A stretch of DNA of 64,000 nucleotides from Saprospiraceae bacterium (lineage in GTDB: Bacteria; Bacteroidota; Bacteroidia; Chitinophagales; Saprospiraceae), in contig JAKVCV010000022.1 in the NCBI GenBank assembly GCA_022448945.1, forward strand, positions 1 to 64,000, read 5' to 3'. The notes under the pieces were generated by a model that searched no databases, had not been told where the DNA came from, and saw nothing but the letters and a program-made list of their open reading frames with translations. The translations under genes were made by a program, and so were the position numbers. The stretch's first letter is position 1; each line of letters opens with the position of its first letter. Shown piece after piece: positions 34,851 to 45,335 of the stretch.

Positions 34851-37800
34851 ATGAATATGAAAGTTGTTGACTGGATTTGTTATATTTTGCTGTTTATTTT
34901 TCCTATAATATCAATGGCTCAACCTGTAGTTAATCTAGGCCCAGATACTACTATTTGTGGTTCATATACTTTAGATGCTGCAAATACTGGGGCTACATTT
35001 TTGTGGAGTACTGGTGAATCTTTGCAAACTATTACAGTTGATAGTACAGCTGTATACTGGGTAGATGTAACAGATATGAACGGAACTATTAGAGATAGTG
35101 TTTATGTTATTGTTCAACCAATCCCATCAATTATATTACAACCTATTGATAGTTTTTATTGTGGAGGATTTAAGGAAATTATTTCTGCATCAACAAGTGG
35201 AAATGTAATTTGGACAGATTCTTCAGCAAATGTCTTAGGGGTAGGTGATACACTTAATTATAACATTCAGAGTGATGTGACATTGTATTATCAAGCTAGT
35301 GCATTAACCCCCGTTTTAACTCCAGTTGGTTTGCAGAATTTTACTAGTGGTGCATATTTTAATTCAGGTCAGAATGGACGGGGCGTTGTATTTGATGTGT
35401 TCGAACAAATACGCCTTGAATATGTATGGATTAGTATTGATAATGGACCTTTTACAGCTACAATAGAGTTATTGGATGGTGCAAATATGGTTGTCTATTC
35501 AACTAATATTAATCTATCATCTGCTGGAAATCATAAGATAATATTAGGTTATGACATCCCTGTTGGTTCAGGATATACACTTAAAATGAATGCTATAAAC
35601 GGTGGGAAAATATATTGTCAATATCCATTTTCTTCATGGAGTGGGCTCACATATCCATTTTTGAGTATGACTACAGGTGTGGTTTCAAATGTATATTCTT
35701 TTTTTTATAACTGGGGTGTTAGTTTGGCATCTAATGGAGTTTGTTCAAGTAGTTTGGATAGTGTACATTTAGGCCTTTTACCTACTCCTGTTGTTGATTT
35801 GGGACAAGATACTGTTGTTTGTGGTGATAGTCTTATTCTTGATGCAACATTTGTTGGAGTTAGTGTTAATTATATTTGGTCTACTTTAAATACAAGTAAT
35901 ACAATTAGTGCTAATTCCACAGGACAATATTCAGTCACTGTAGTTGAAAGTGGTAGTTGTTCCTCATCAGATTCTATATTTCTTACTTTACAAACTCAAC
36001 CGTTAATTATTTATTCACCTCAGGATACTACTATTTGTGGTGGTGCGATTCCAATCATTGCTAGCCCGAATACAGGGAATGTAATTTGGCAAGATAGTAT
36101 TGGTGAAGTATTAGGTGTGGGCGACACCCTCCATTATAATCTTCAAAATGATGTGACTCTGTATTATCATGCAAGTGCTAAAACCCCTGTTACAACCACA
36201 GTTGGGTTGCCTGATTTTACAGGTGGAACCTATTTTAATTCTGGTCAAAATGGACGGGGCGTAGTATTTGATGTGTTTCAACAAATACGCCTTGAACATG
36301 TATGGATAAGTGTAGATAATGGACCATTTACGGCTACTATAGAATTATTGGATGGTTCAAACACGGTTCTATATACTACAAATATTAATCTGTCTTCGTC
36401 AGGTAATCATAAAGTTATTTTAGAGTTTGATATCCCAGTTGGCAATGCATATACACTTAAAATGAGTGCTATAACTGGAGGGAATATATATTGTCAATTC
36501 CCATTTAGTAGTTGGAATACATTAACATATCCATTTTTGAGTATGACTACAGGTGTGGTTTCAAATGTATATTCTTTTTTTTATAACTGGGGCGTTAGTT
36601 TGACTCCTAATGGGATATGTAAGGGAAGTACTGATAGTGTGTCATTGGTTGTTTTGCCGACGCCTTCTATAGATTTGGGTTCTGATACAGTAATTTGTGG
36701 TGATAGCCTTTCTCTTGATGCTACTTATTCGGGGATGAATATTTCTTATCTATGGAATACAACTAGTACTTCTTCTGTTATTACAGCGGACTCAAGTGGT
36801 AAATATACAGTTACAGTTACTGAAAATGGGGACTGTTTTGATATTGATTCAATCAATTTAACTTTTTACACACAACCTATAATTACAAGTTTTCCTGCAG
36901 ATACTTCACTATGTGTAGGTGTTGTTCCTATAATTTCAAGTTTAAATACAGGAAATATAATATGGGAGGATAGTTTAGGAAATCTTTTAGGTGTAGGGGA
37001 CACATTACATTATGATCTTCAGAATGATATTACTCTGTATTATCAGGCTAGTGAAAAAATACCTATTACAACTAGTGTAGGTTTAACTGATTTTTCAGGG
37101 GGGGGATATTATAATTCGGGCCAGAATGGAAGAGGAATTAAGTTTGATGTATTTCAAGATTTACGTCTTGAACATGTATGGATAAGTGTAGATAACGGAC
37201 CCTTTACTTCAACAATTGAATTACTCGATGGTTCTAATACAGTATTGAATATAACTAATGTAAACGTGCCTTCGGCAGGGAATCATAAAGTAATATTGGG
37301 TTTTGATATTCCTGTTGGAACAAATTATACTCTGAGAATGACAGCCATTAGTGGTGGTAATATTTACTGTCAATCTCCTTTTTCTAATTGGGGGTCGCTC
37401 ACATATCCTTTTCTGGATATGACTACAGGTGTGGTTGCTTCAGTATATTCTTTTTTCTATAATTGGGGTATCAGTTTAACACCTAATGGGTTTTGTGAAA
37501 GTACTTTTGATAGTGTTTCTTTACTTGTTTTGCCAACTCCAAAGATAAATATAGGAGTGGATACTATAATATGTGGTGATAGCTTGTTGTTGGATGGTAC
37601 TTATATAGGGTCAGGAATTACATATTTTTGGAGTAACTCAAGTACTGATCCAACTACTTATGCTACAAGTACTGGTGAGTATTCATTAACAGTAACAGAA
37701 AATAATATTTGCTCAGATATTGATACTATAAATCTAGAATTTTTCACACAGCCTTTTATTACTTCATTACTTAATGATACTTCATATTGTAGAGGGAATA

Positions 37801-40800
37801 CTGAGATTATTAGCGCATCTAATTTTGGTTCTATATATTGGGAAGAGCCGATTGGAAATATAATTGCTTTAGGAGATACTTTGAATTATGATATGCAAGA
37901 TACTACAATTCTTTATTATAAGGCAAGTAATTTAATTCCGGTTAATTCGACGGTAGGATTATCAACTTTTTCTGGGGGCAATTTTTTTACAGCACAAAAT
38001 GGCAAAGGGATTCAATTTGATGTTTTGCAAGATCTCCGTTTACATTATGTTTGGATAAAAGTTGATAATGGTCCTTTTTCAGGTACTATTGAATTGCAGG
38101 ACAATAACAATAATACTATTTATTCAACTCTAGTCAATTTACCTAGTTCTGGAGAATATAAGATAGAATTAGATTATGATATTCAAATTGGAACTGGGTA
38201 TACTTTATACATGTTTAACATAACTGGTGGTGGAATATATTGTCAATTTCCATTTAGTTCTTGGAATTCGCTCACATATCCATTTTTAGATATGACAACA
38301 GGTGTTGCACCTACAGTTTATTCCTTTTTTTATAATTGGGAAATTAGTTTGACCCCTAACGGGGCTTGTGAAAGTACTTATGATAGTGTGATTTTGGATT
38401 TGTTACCTACGCCCGAAGTGGATCTGCAAGAGGATACTATTGCATGTGGTGATACATTAATTATTGATGTTTTTTATCCTGGTGCATCTTATTTATGGGG
38501 GAATACGGGCTTCACAACAAGTTCAATTACAATTACGCAAGAGGGATTTTATGAGGTTTCTTCTACTATCGGTATCTGTAATGATTCAGATTCAATTAAT
38601 GTATATTTGAATTCTCCGCCGTCAACATTAGTGACATCTCAGGATACAACAACATGTGCAGGGTTTATTGAACGAAAGGCTAATTATGCAGATTACTATG
38701 CCTGGTATACAGATTCAGTAGGAGGGAACTTGATTGGTCAAGGTAATCCATTTATGTATGATGCACAAGTAACAGATACAATATGGGTTGAAGGCCAAAA
38801 TTATTCAAACAAATACTATCTTCAAGGCTTAACTGATACTTTTGTTACTTCAAATGCTGCGTATTTTTATCCTGTTCAGCAAAGGGGGCTAATATTTGAT
38901 GTACATGAGAACATTCGATTGAAAACGGTTGCTATTTATGTTGAAGATGGTGATTTGTTATTAGCAAATATAGAATTACGAGATTATAATGGAGTATTAT
39001 TAAATTCATTAAGTATAAATGCTTCCTCAGGGGAAAATATAATAAATTTGGATTTTGATATTCTTAAAGGGCAGGATTATCAACTGGTTTTAACCAATTT
39101 CAATACTGCAGGGGTTTTAGTAGAAACGCCATTTTCTGGATTTCCCATTGTTGGTGATCAGGTGACTATTAAATCCAGTCTATATAGTTCTAATTATTAT
39201 AGATATTTTTATAAATGGAATGTTCAAACCCTAAGTTGTCCATCAGAAAGACAGCCAAGTATTGTCAACGTATTACCAACACCTATTATTGATTTTCCAG
39301 TAGATTCTATTATTTGTGGTGATACTTTGTTTTTTGATGCATCTGGTACTGGTGCTTCCACTTTTCTTTGGAGTACAGGAGACACATCATCTTTAATTAT
39401 TATAGATTCATCACAAACCCTTTCTCTTACTGGATCATTAGGAAATTGTACTGTTACTGATGATGTAAATGTTTTTATCATTCAACCACCTGATATTATT
39501 ATACCTCCTACTGATACTACTGTATGTCAAGGTACTCATACACTATATGCATCAGGTAATGCTGCATACTATGCATGGTATGATTCTCTAAATAGTACAG
39601 TCCCATTTGCAGTAGGTGATTCAGTTTTAATTGGGTTTCATGATTCTACTACACTCTGGGTAGAAGGAACGGGGTTTATATTGAATTCATTACACGTAGG
39701 AGCGAACTATAATTCAAGTTCAAATTTAAATTATTATGATCCAATACAAACGACAAATAAAACAAATAGGTATTTGGAATTTGATATAAATTCTCCTATT
39801 ATTTTAAATTCAGTATCTCTATATGCAGATACAGTAACTACTGCAACATTAACAATTAAAAAATATAGCTTTCCTATATTTACAAAATCAATTTCACTTA
39901 ATGCATTAGGAGAAAATATTATATCTATTGATACAATATTAGATATTGGTAATTATACTATTGAATTGAGTAATAATGCAGCAGGAGGAATATTGGTCTT
40001 ACAGCCGTTTTCAAATTTAAGTCAATTAAATACTTCTGAAATATCTTTTATACAGTCGTATCCTTCAGGGCAGTATCCTTGTTTTTTTGATTGGAGAATC
40101 TCAACACCTTCCTGTGCAACAGAAAGAAGATCTGTACGTGTAGATGTGCCTATTAATCCACCAATAAGGATGGTTTCAGATACTGCAACATGTTTATTTT
40201 CAACTATTACTTTGGATCCAATTGGATATGATTCTTTATATACTTATTTATGGGATGATTTTAGTACTGCTGATACATTATTAGTAGATAGTTCAGGCTA
40301 TTATGGTGTAACTGTTACTTATGATGGAAAATGTTCATCTGAAAAAGATGTTTTTGTGCAATTCCTTAGTACCCCAAACAACCCGGGTGTAACTGATACG
40401 AGTATTTGTTCTTCAAGAGATATACAACTCGGGCCTATTGTTAATGATGGAATAATGGTTTGGTATGATTCTAGTAATCTTGGTGAAACTGTTTATCTTT
40501 CATCGCCCCAAAATATATATGTTTCTGATACTACCAATTTTTGGTTTGATGTTGCTCCAAAAGCAACTACTCGTCTTGGACGCCAATCGTTTCCAAATCC
40601 TAATATTCCTATCTCTTATTCAAATTTTACTGTGCCTAATGAGTTTGATGTTCATCAGTATGCTATTTTAGATTCAGTTGCTCTTTATGTTGAAACTGCA
40701 CCAGCAACGATAGAGATTAAATTAGAAGATAGTACTACTATCCTTAATTCAACAACTTTTACTATTTTAGACGCAAAACAAAAGGTTTTTGTTCCGTTAA

Positions 40801-42206
40801 ATTATTTGCTGCCACCAGGGAATAACTATGAATTGGTTTTTTCTAGTTTTGATACTAAAATTCTTCAAGATACCAGTAAAGTCGCTTACTATACATCTTC
40901 TGCAAATATCGCAACTGTAAAAGGCAAAAATAATATTGGTTATTTTAGTAATTTTTTCGATTGGCATTTTACTTATGCCTTTCCTGATTGTCATTCTCTT
41001 GCGGATACTTTTACTGTATCCGTTAATATGCCTGTGGATCTTGTTGATTCTCTTCATACTTGTGATACGATACAAGTTGATATTAGTGATTCCAGTATAT
41101 TGTCATATCAGTGGAGTAATGGATTGACAACAGGTATGGTAATGTTATCAGATGCGGGTGTTTATGCCGTTACAATTTCAGATGGCGCAACATGTACGGT
41201 AGTGGATTCAATGTTTTTAACAATCCCTATACCGTTGAGCTTTCCTAATGATACTTCATCATGTGATTTTACCGTTTTTACTAATTATTCCTCAAGTCAA
41301 GCTACCTTTTTATGGGATACAGGAGATTCCACCCCTTATGCTACGATTCCACATATAGGTTTGTATGGAGTAACAGTTACGACCAATGAAGGGTGTGTAT
41401 TAATAGATACTGTTGAAATCAAAGAAATTGTACAACCACCTACTCCTGATTTAGGTTCTAGTTATTCTGTTTGTTTTTCTGATACTTTGGATGCAGGACA
41501 TGGTGGTGAAAATATGTCATATCTGTGGAATACAGATGATACAACTCAACAAATAATTGTTGACTCAACTGGTTTTTATTCTGTAGTCGTTACAAGTCCT
41601 TTAGGATGTTCTGGACAGTCATATGTCAATGTTACTATTGATACTGCACCATATGCTTACTTTATAATAACATCTAAAAATGATTCAACTCTAGAAATTG
41701 CTTGTGAACAGTTTTCTAGTTTAAATGGACCAAATCAAACACATTATTGGGATATGGGCGATAGTTCACCATATTATCCAGGCTATAATTTATTTCATAC
41801 TTATCAAGATACAGGATGTTATAAATTGTCTTTAGTTGTAAGCAGTGACTGTGGTGTAGATACATTTTCGATGTTAATTGGAGTTGGTGTCCCTGATACA
41901 TCTTGTGCGCCAGATACTACAGTTGCCTTTTTTCATATAAAGACTTTGTCAGATCTAGGGTTTCAGGTCTTTCCAAATCCTAATGATGGACAATTTAAAT
42001 TACAATTATCCAGTAAAATTGAAGAAGAAAGTCTTTTGTCGTTGTATGATATAAATGGTAGAGTACTATTTAATAAAAGAATCCCATTATCTCAGCAATT
42101 GATTTGGGATGTATCGACCCCTAATTTGCCCACTGGGATTTATTTTGTTAGACTTGTCAATAGTCAACAAAGTAAAACACGACGTGTAATGATTCTTCGA
42201 GAATAA
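34851..42206 (+). CDS. Giant secreted repeat protein with T9SS sorting domain
   Basis: A 2451-residue surface protein. A signal peptide (residues 1-23, ending SMAQ) precedes seven tandem units of about 291 residues (anchors at residues 26, 314, 606, 898, 1189, 1479 and 1771) and a shortened eighth (2061). Each unit has a D-x-x-x-CG Ig/PKD-like segment, a second Ig-like segment of the CHU_C-associated type, and a beta-rich domain of about 150 residues (FDVFxxIRLExVWIxVDNGPF, SSWxxLTYPFL, SFFYNW). Units 1-4 are alike, 5-7 are progressively diverged. After about residue 2061 come Ig/PKD-like modules and a T9SS type A sorting domain (FQVFPNPNDGQF to RRVMILRE). It is predicted to be a surface adhesin or structural filament. 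It lies between wbpA and wbpB on the same strand. Confidence 0.92.
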   Translation: MNMKVVDWICYILLFIFPIISMAQPVVNLGPDTTICGSYTLDAANTGATFLWSTGESLQTITVDSTAVYWVDVTDMNGTIRDSVYVIVQPIPSIILQPIDSFYCGGFKEIISASTSGNVIWTDSSANVLGVGDTLNYNIQSDVTLYYQASALTPVLTPVGLQNFTSGAYFNSGQNGRGVVFDVFEQIRLEYVWISIDNGPFTATIELLDGANMVVYSTNINLSSAGNHKIILGYDIPVGSGYTLKMNAINGGKIYCQYPFSSWSGLTYPFLSMTTGVVSNVYSFFYNWGVSLASNGVCSSSLDSVHLGLLPTPVVDLGQDTVVCGDSLILDATFVGVSVNYIWSTLNTSNTISANSTGQYSVTVVESGSCSSSDSIFLTLQTQPLIIYSPQDTTICGGAIPIIASPNTGNVIWQDSIGEVLGVGDTLHYNLQNDVTLYYHASAKTPVTTTVGLPDFTGGTYFNSGQNGRGVVFDVFQQIRLEHVWISVDNGPFTATIELLDGSNTVLYTTNINLSSSGNHKVILEFDIPVGNAYTLKMSAITGGNIYCQFPFSSWNTLTYPFLSMTTGVVSNVYSFFYNWGVSLTPNGICKGSTDSVSLVVLPTPSIDLGSDTVICGDSLSLDATYSGMNISYLWNTTSTSSVITADSSGKYTVTVTENGDCFDIDSINLTFYTQPIITSFPADTSLCVGVVPIISSLNTGNIIWEDSLGNLLGVGDTLHYDLQNDITLYYQASEKIPITTSVGLTDFSGGGYYNSGQNGRGIKFDVFQDLRLEHVWISVDNGPFTSTIELLDGSNTVLNITNVNVPSAGNHKVILGFDIPVGTNYTLRMTAISGGNIYCQSPFSNWGSLTYPFLDMTTGVVASVYSFFYNWGISLTPNGFCESTFDSVSLLVLPTPKINIGVDTIICGDSLLLDGTYIGSGITYFWSNSSTDPTTYATSTGEYSLTVTENNICSDIDTINLEFFTQPFITSLLNDTSYCRGNTEIISASNFGSIYWEEPIGNIIALGDTLNYDMQDTTILYYKASNLIPVNSTVGLSTFSGGNFFTAQNGKGIQFDVLQDLRLHYVWIKVDNGPFSGTIELQDNNNNTIYSTLVNLPSSGEYKIELDYDIQIGTGYTLYMFNITGGGIYCQFPFSSWNSLTYPFLDMTTGVAPTVYSFFYNWEISLTPNGACESTYDSVILDLLPTPEVDLQEDTIACGDTLIIDVFYPGASYLWGNTGFTTSSITITQEGFYEVSSTIGICNDSDSINVYLNSPPSTLVTSQDTTTCAGFIERKANYADYYAWYTDSVGGNLIGQGNPFMYDAQVTDTIWVEGQNYSNKYYLQGLTDTFVTSNAAYFYPVQQRGLIFDVHENIRLKTVAIYVEDGDLLLANIELRDYNGVLLNSLSINASSGENIINLDFDILKGQDYQLVLTNFNTAGVLVETPFSGFPIVGDQVTIKSSLYSSNYYRYFYKWNVQTLSCPSERQPSIVNVLPTPIIDFPVDSIICGDTLFFDASGTGASTFLWSTGDTSSLIIIDSSQTLSLTGSLGNCTVTDDVNVFIIQPPDIIIPPTDTTVCQGTHTLYASGNAAYYAWYDSLNSTVPFAVGDSVLIGFHDSTTLWVEGTGFILNSLHVGANYNSSSNLNYYDPIQTTNKTNRYLEFDINSPIILNSVSLYADTVTTATLTIKKYSFPIFTKSISLNALGENIISIDTILDIGNYTIELSNNAAGGILVLQPFSNLSQLNTSEISFIQSYPSGQYPCFFDWRISTPSCATERRSVRVDVPINPPIRMVSDTATCLFSTITLDPIGYDSLYTYLWDDFSTADTLLVDSSGYYGVTVTYDGKCSSEKDVFVQFLSTPNNPGVTDTSICSSRDIQLGPIVNDGIMVWYDSSNLGETVYLSSPQNIYVSDTTNFWFDVAPKATTRLGRQSFPNPNIPISYSNFTVPNEFDVHQYAILDSVALYVETAPATIEIKLEDSTTILNSTTFTILDAKQKVFVPLNYLLPPGNNYELVFSSFDTKILQDTSKVAYYTSSANIATVKGKNNIGYFSNFFDWHFTYAFPDCHSLADTFTVSVNMPVDLVDSLHTCDTIQVDISDSSILSYQWSNGLTTGMVMLSDAGVYAVTISDGATCTVVDSMFLTIPIPLSFPNDTSSCDFTVFTNYSSSQATFLWDTGDSTPYATIPHIGLYGVTVTTNEGCVLIDTVEIKEIVQPPTPDLGSSYSVCFSDTLDAGHGGENMSYLWNTDDTTQQIIVDSTGFYSVVVTSPLGCSGQSYVNVTIDTAPYAYFIITSKNDSTLEIACEQFSSLNGPNQTHYWDMGDSSPYYPGYNLFHTYQDTGCYKLSLVVSSDCGVDTFSMLIGVGVPDTSCAPDTTVAFFHIKTLSDLGFQVFPNPNDGQFKLQLSSKIEEESLLSLYDINGRVLFNKRIPLSQQLIWDVSTPNLPTGIYFVRLVNSQQSKTRRVMILRE
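34926..41030 (+). repeat. Seven tandem about 875-bp coding repeats in the giant T9SS gene
   Basis: The unit starts, set on the same codon before the conserved D-x-x-x-CG motif, are at 34926, 35790, 36666, 37542, 38415, 39285, 40161 and 41031 (the last partial), which gives spacings of 864 to 876 bp. The frame is kept. Units 1 and 2 share a 78-bp stretch (35649-35726 and 36525-36602) that differs at one base, so the copies are young or are kept alike by gene conversion. Later units drift at both the DNA and protein level. Confidence 0.85.
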
Positions 42207-42253
42207 AATTATGCTTTAAAGCTCAGAGAAAAATGCTTTATTCCAAATAAATT

Positions 42254-42287
42254 GCTGCAAGGTGCAAGTCACAGTGCAGCTTTTTTT
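42254..42287 (+). terminator. Probable Rho-independent terminator after the giant gene
   Basis: A gctgca / tgcagc stem (42254-42259 and 42275-42280) with a 15-base loop is followed by seven T residues (42281-42287). It lies 48 bp after the stop of the giant gene and 70 bp before the WbpB-like gene, so it would separate those transcripts. The stem is short (6 bp), so the strength is uncertain. Confidence 0.55.
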
Positions 42288-42356
42288 ATCTTTATGTTTT
42301 TTAATATCCTTAGAATAGGTTGTATTATTTAAAAAACGCTTCAGGAAATAACAATT

Positions 42357-43391
42357 ATGATCAACCCCAAAAGTGTAAAGTTTGCAGTAATTGGTGTCGG
42401 ACGTATAGGTAAACGACATGCAAGTATGATTATGCGAAACCCTGAGGCTGAGCTGGTTGCTATATGTGATGTTGTGCCTTTTGAAGAACTTGATCTCAAT
42501 CAGTTTGATCAGCCATTCTTTCAATCTATTGACGCTTTGTTAGCCTCTGGGTTGCCAATAGATGTAGTTTGTATTTGTACACCCAATGGAGTACATGCTC
42601 AACAGGCTATTAAGGCATTGGATGCTGGTAAACATATTGTTTGTGAAAAACCCATGGGATTAACTAAAAAATCCTGTGAAGAAATGATTTTTAAATCTCT
42701 ACAGGTTGATAAGCGTATTTTTTGTGTCATGCAAAATCGTTATTCCCCCCCGTCTATATGGGTCAAAGGTCTTGTTGATCAAAAGCGATTAGGAGATATA
42801 TATATGGTTCAAATTAACTGTTATTGGAATAGGGATGATCGGTATTATTATCAAAATGGGGAAAAACATCCCTGGAAAGGATCTATTGATATGGATGGCG
42901 GACCTCTCTATACGCAGTTTTCTCATTTTGTTGATGTTTTGTATTGGTTGTTTGGAGATATAGATAATATTCAGGCAGCATTTCAGAATTTTGCCCATAG
43001 ACACTCAACACCTTTTGAAGATTCTGGTATTGTCCATTTTGATTTTGTAAATGGAGGAATGGGTTGTATAAATTATTCTACAGCTGTATATGAGACTAAT
43101 CTTGAAAGTAGCCTGACGGTTGTAGGTAGTAAAGGGAGTATAAAAATAGGTGGTCAATATATGAATGATGTTGAATATTGTAATATTGAAAACTATGATA
43201 TGCCTGAATTAGCAAAGACAAATCCTGTAAACGATTATGGTGACTATAAGGGATCTGCAGCAAATCATGTGTATGTTATAGAAAATGTAATTGATGTTCT
43301 TAAAAATCGAAAACCAATTACTACAAATGCTTTAGAAGGTTTGAAGGTAGTTGAAATCATTGAAAAAATATATAGCTTAAAGCAAGATTAA
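42357..43391 (+). CDS. wbpB: Gfo/Idh/MocA oxidoreductase, WbpB-like
   Basis: A 344-residue protein. NAD binding is at [20 protein letters not shown], the catalytic Lys in [17 protein letters not shown], and the C-terminal substrate domain starts near [15 protein letters not shown]. The motifs match WbpB, which oxidises C3 of UDP-GlcNAcA to the 3-keto sugar ahead of transamination. It is followed after 1 bp by a WbpD-like acetyltransferase gene, and a WbpA-like gene lies upstream. The paired aminotransferase (WbpE) is not in this window. Confidence 0.85.
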   Translation: MINPKSVKFAVIGVGRIGKRHASMIMRNPEAELVAICDVVPFEELDLNQFDQPFFQSIDALLASGLPIDVVCICTPNGVHAQQAIKALDAGKHIVCEKPMGLTKKSCEEMIFKSLQVDKRIFCVMQNRYSPPSIWVKGLVDQKRLGDIYMVQINCYWNRDDRYYYQNGEKHPWKGSIDMDGGPLYTQFSHFVDVLYWLFGDIDNIQAAFQNFAHRHSTPFEDSGIVHFDFVNGGMGCINYSTAVYETNLESSLTVVGSKGSIKIGGQYMNDVEYCNIENYDMPELAKTNPVNDYGDYKGSAANHVYVIENVIDVLKNRKPITTNALEGLKVVEIIEKIYSLKQD

Positions 43392-43392
43392 T

Positions 43393-43962
43393 ATGGATTA
43401 TTTCGCTCATCCGACTGCTGTTGTTGATAATGGTTGCAGTATAGGGAAAGATACTAAGATCTGGCATTTTTGCCATTTAATGTCTGATTGTATAATAGGC
43501 AATTCATGCAGCTTGGGACAAAATGTAATGGTTGCGTCTAAAGTAGTCTTAGGAAATAATGTAAAAGTACAAAACAATGTATCTATATATTCAGGTGTCA
43601 TTTGTGAGGATGATGTCTTTTTAGGTCCTTCAGTGGTATTTACTAATATATTAAACCCTAGGTCTGCAATTGTTAGACGAGATCAATATATTGTAACAAA
43701 GGTTTGTAAAGGGGCTACAATAGGTGCTAATGCAACAATTATTTGTGGGAATACAATAGGTGAATATGCATTCATAGGTGCTGGTTCAGTAGTTACTAAA
43801 GATATTCCTCCGTACGCTTTAGTTATGGGAAATCCTGCGATACAAGTGGGTTGGATGAGTATCTGTGGGCATAGATTAGTCTTTGATGCAACAAATAAGG
43901 CTACTTGTCCCGATTCAGGGCAAGTGTATTCTCTTCAGAAAGGTATGGTTGTAAAAGAATAA
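43393..43962 (+). CDS. wbpD: Hexapeptide-repeat N-acetyltransferase, WbpD-like
   Basis: A 189-residue left-handed beta-helix acetyltransferase. Imperfect hexapeptides run from [17 protein letters not shown] to [16 protein letters not shown]. The C-terminal tail [11 protein letters not shown], then [10 protein letters not shown], is the signature of WbpD relatives that acetylate UDP-2-acetamido-3-amino-2,3-dideoxyglucuronate using acetyl-CoA. It starts 1 bp after the WbpB-like gene, so the two are co-translated. The pathway would lead to UDP-GlcNAc3NAcA or, after 2-epimerisation, UDP-ManNAc3NAcA. Confidence 0.88.
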   Translation: MDYFAHPTAVVDNGCSIGKDTKIWHFCHLMSDCIIGNSCSLGQNVMVASKVVLGNNVKVQNNVSIYSGVICEDDVFLGPSVVFTNILNPRSAIVRRDQYIVTKVCKGATIGANATIICGNTIGEYAFIGAGSVVTKDIPPYALVMGNPAIQVGWMSICGHRLVFDATNKATCPDSGQVYSLQKGMVVKE

Positions 43963-44002
43963 ACTTATCTGTTCAATTAATTTTTTATATTCTAAATTAT
44001 AA

Positions 44003-44032
44003 AAATGTGTCAATTAGACTAGTGACACATTT
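44003..44032 (+). terminator. Hairpin, possible terminator after wbpD
   Basis: A perfect 10-bp stem, aaatgtgtca (44003-44012) and tgacacattt (44023-44032), with a 10-base loop. It lies 40 bp after the stop of the WbpD-like gene. The following bases are pyrimidine-rich but hold no clean T-run, so it may be a weak terminator or a regulatory hairpin upstream of the MFS gene. Confidence 0.5.
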
Positions 44033-44068
44033 AACTTCTTACTCCTTACTTTTTACTAATCAACTATA

Positions 44069-45283
44069 ATGGACATTGCAGCAAATATCTGGAAACTTTA
44101 CTTGATTAAAATGTCAAAGTGGTTTATGGTTTTTATGCCAATTGTAGTTTTGTTTTTTCAGTCAAACGGTCTTAGTTTGCGCGAGGTAATGACAATTAAT
44201 GCCATTTATTCTTTATCAACTGCTTTTTTTGAAATTCCTTCAGGATATTTTTCAGATAGATTTGGTAGAAAGTATTCCATTGCATTAGGGACACTATTTA
44301 TTACTTTACAGTTTTTTGTATATAGTTGGTCTTTTGACTTTTGGTCTATGTCTATAGGTGCTGCTATAGGTGGCTTTGGAGCAAGCTTTATCTCAGGGTC
44401 AGATTCAGCATTGTTATATGATTCCCTTTGTTTTTTAGGGCGCAAAGATGATTACCTGAAGTGGGAAGGCCGTAGTTATGCTATAGGAACTTTTTCAGAA
44501 GCTGTTGCTGCTGTTATAGGTGGCTGGTTGGCTTATTATTTTAGTCTAAGGTACCCAATATATATTCAGGTTGGTATCAGTATTGTTGGTTTTGTTACTG
44601 CACTTACATTAATTGAACCTCCTGTTCATAAAGATGATAATCGGGGTAATTGGGAACAAATTAAACTTATACTTTCTTATACTTTTATTAAAAATATTAA
44701 ACTGAGATTTTTTATTTTTTTAACTTCTGTCTTTGGTCTTGGATCTTTATTGTTGGCGTGGTTCGCACAACCATATTTTGATTTAAAAGATATTCAAGAA
44801 AATTTTATAGGATATCTTTGGGCCTCATTGAATATTACAGTAGCGGTTTTTGCTTTGAATGCCTACCGTGTAAATAAGATCATTAGTGACAAGAAACTTG
44901 TAATTCTGATTTTAATTGGATTTATATTAGGTTATTTGGTTTTGGGCTATTATGGCAGTAACTTGCTTTGGTTGGGTTTGTCAGCTATGTTCTTTATGTA
45001 TGCTCTTCGTGGTTTAGCAATCCCTACTTTTCTGAATCTAATTAATAAGAATACACCATCTGAAATGAGAGCCACGGTCTTATCTATCAGAGGATTTTGT
45101 GTGCGTATTCTATATGCATTAATTGCCCCTTTTTTAGGTTGGCTTGCTGATGTGTATACTGTCATGGAAGTCTTTTTATTCATTGGCCTATTAATACTAG
45201 GAGCCAGTATTATAGCTATTGGATTATATTCCTTAATTTTGAAGGATGGTTACAATAATGATTCAAAAATTGTTGAGCAATAA
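44069..45283 (+). CDS. MFS transporter
   Basis: A 404-residue protein with about twelve hydrophobic segments. The loop between helices 2 and 3 reads EIPSGYFSDRFGRKYSIALG, the GxxxDRxGRR-type signature of the major facilitator superfamily. The second half repeats it weakly (IPTFLNLINKNTPSEMRATV), as in the domain-swap repeat. It sits in the inner membrane. The substrate is unknown. It lies 106 bp downstream of wbpD, with a hairpin between them. It may export or import a small molecule, or simply neighbour the polysaccharide set. Confidence 0.87.
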   Translation: MDIAANIWKLYLIKMSKWFMVFMPIVVLFFQSNGLSLREVMTINAIYSLSTAFFEIPSGYFSDRFGRKYSIALGTLFITLQFFVYSWSFDFWSMSIGAAIGGFGASFISGSDSALLYDSLCFLGRKDDYLKWEGRSYAIGTFSEAVAAVIGGWLAYYFSLRYPIYIQVGISIVGFVTALTLIEPPVHKDDNRGNWEQIKLILSYTFIKNIKLRFFIFLTSVFGLGSLLLAWFAQPYFDLKDIQENFIGYLWASLNITVAVFALNAYRVNKIISDKKLVILILIGFILGYLVLGYYGSNLLWLGLSAMFFMYALRGLAIPTFLNLINKNTPSEMRATVLSIRGFCVRILYALIAPFLGWLADVYTVMEVFLFIGLLILGASIIAIGLYSLILKDGYNNDSKIVEQ

Positions 45284-45335
45284 TTTAGCATGCCTTTTTT
45301 AGTATTTGTTACTCATTCTTAATATAATATTTTTC

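Noticed and set aside
34926-41030. CRISPR or satellite array
   Set aside because: The long regular repeat is one open frame of about 875-bp coding units, with no short direct repeats and unique spacers.
45306-45335. TTG start of the glucosaminidase gene at 45306
   Set aside because: The ATG at 45336 gives a basic N-region and a normal signal peptide.
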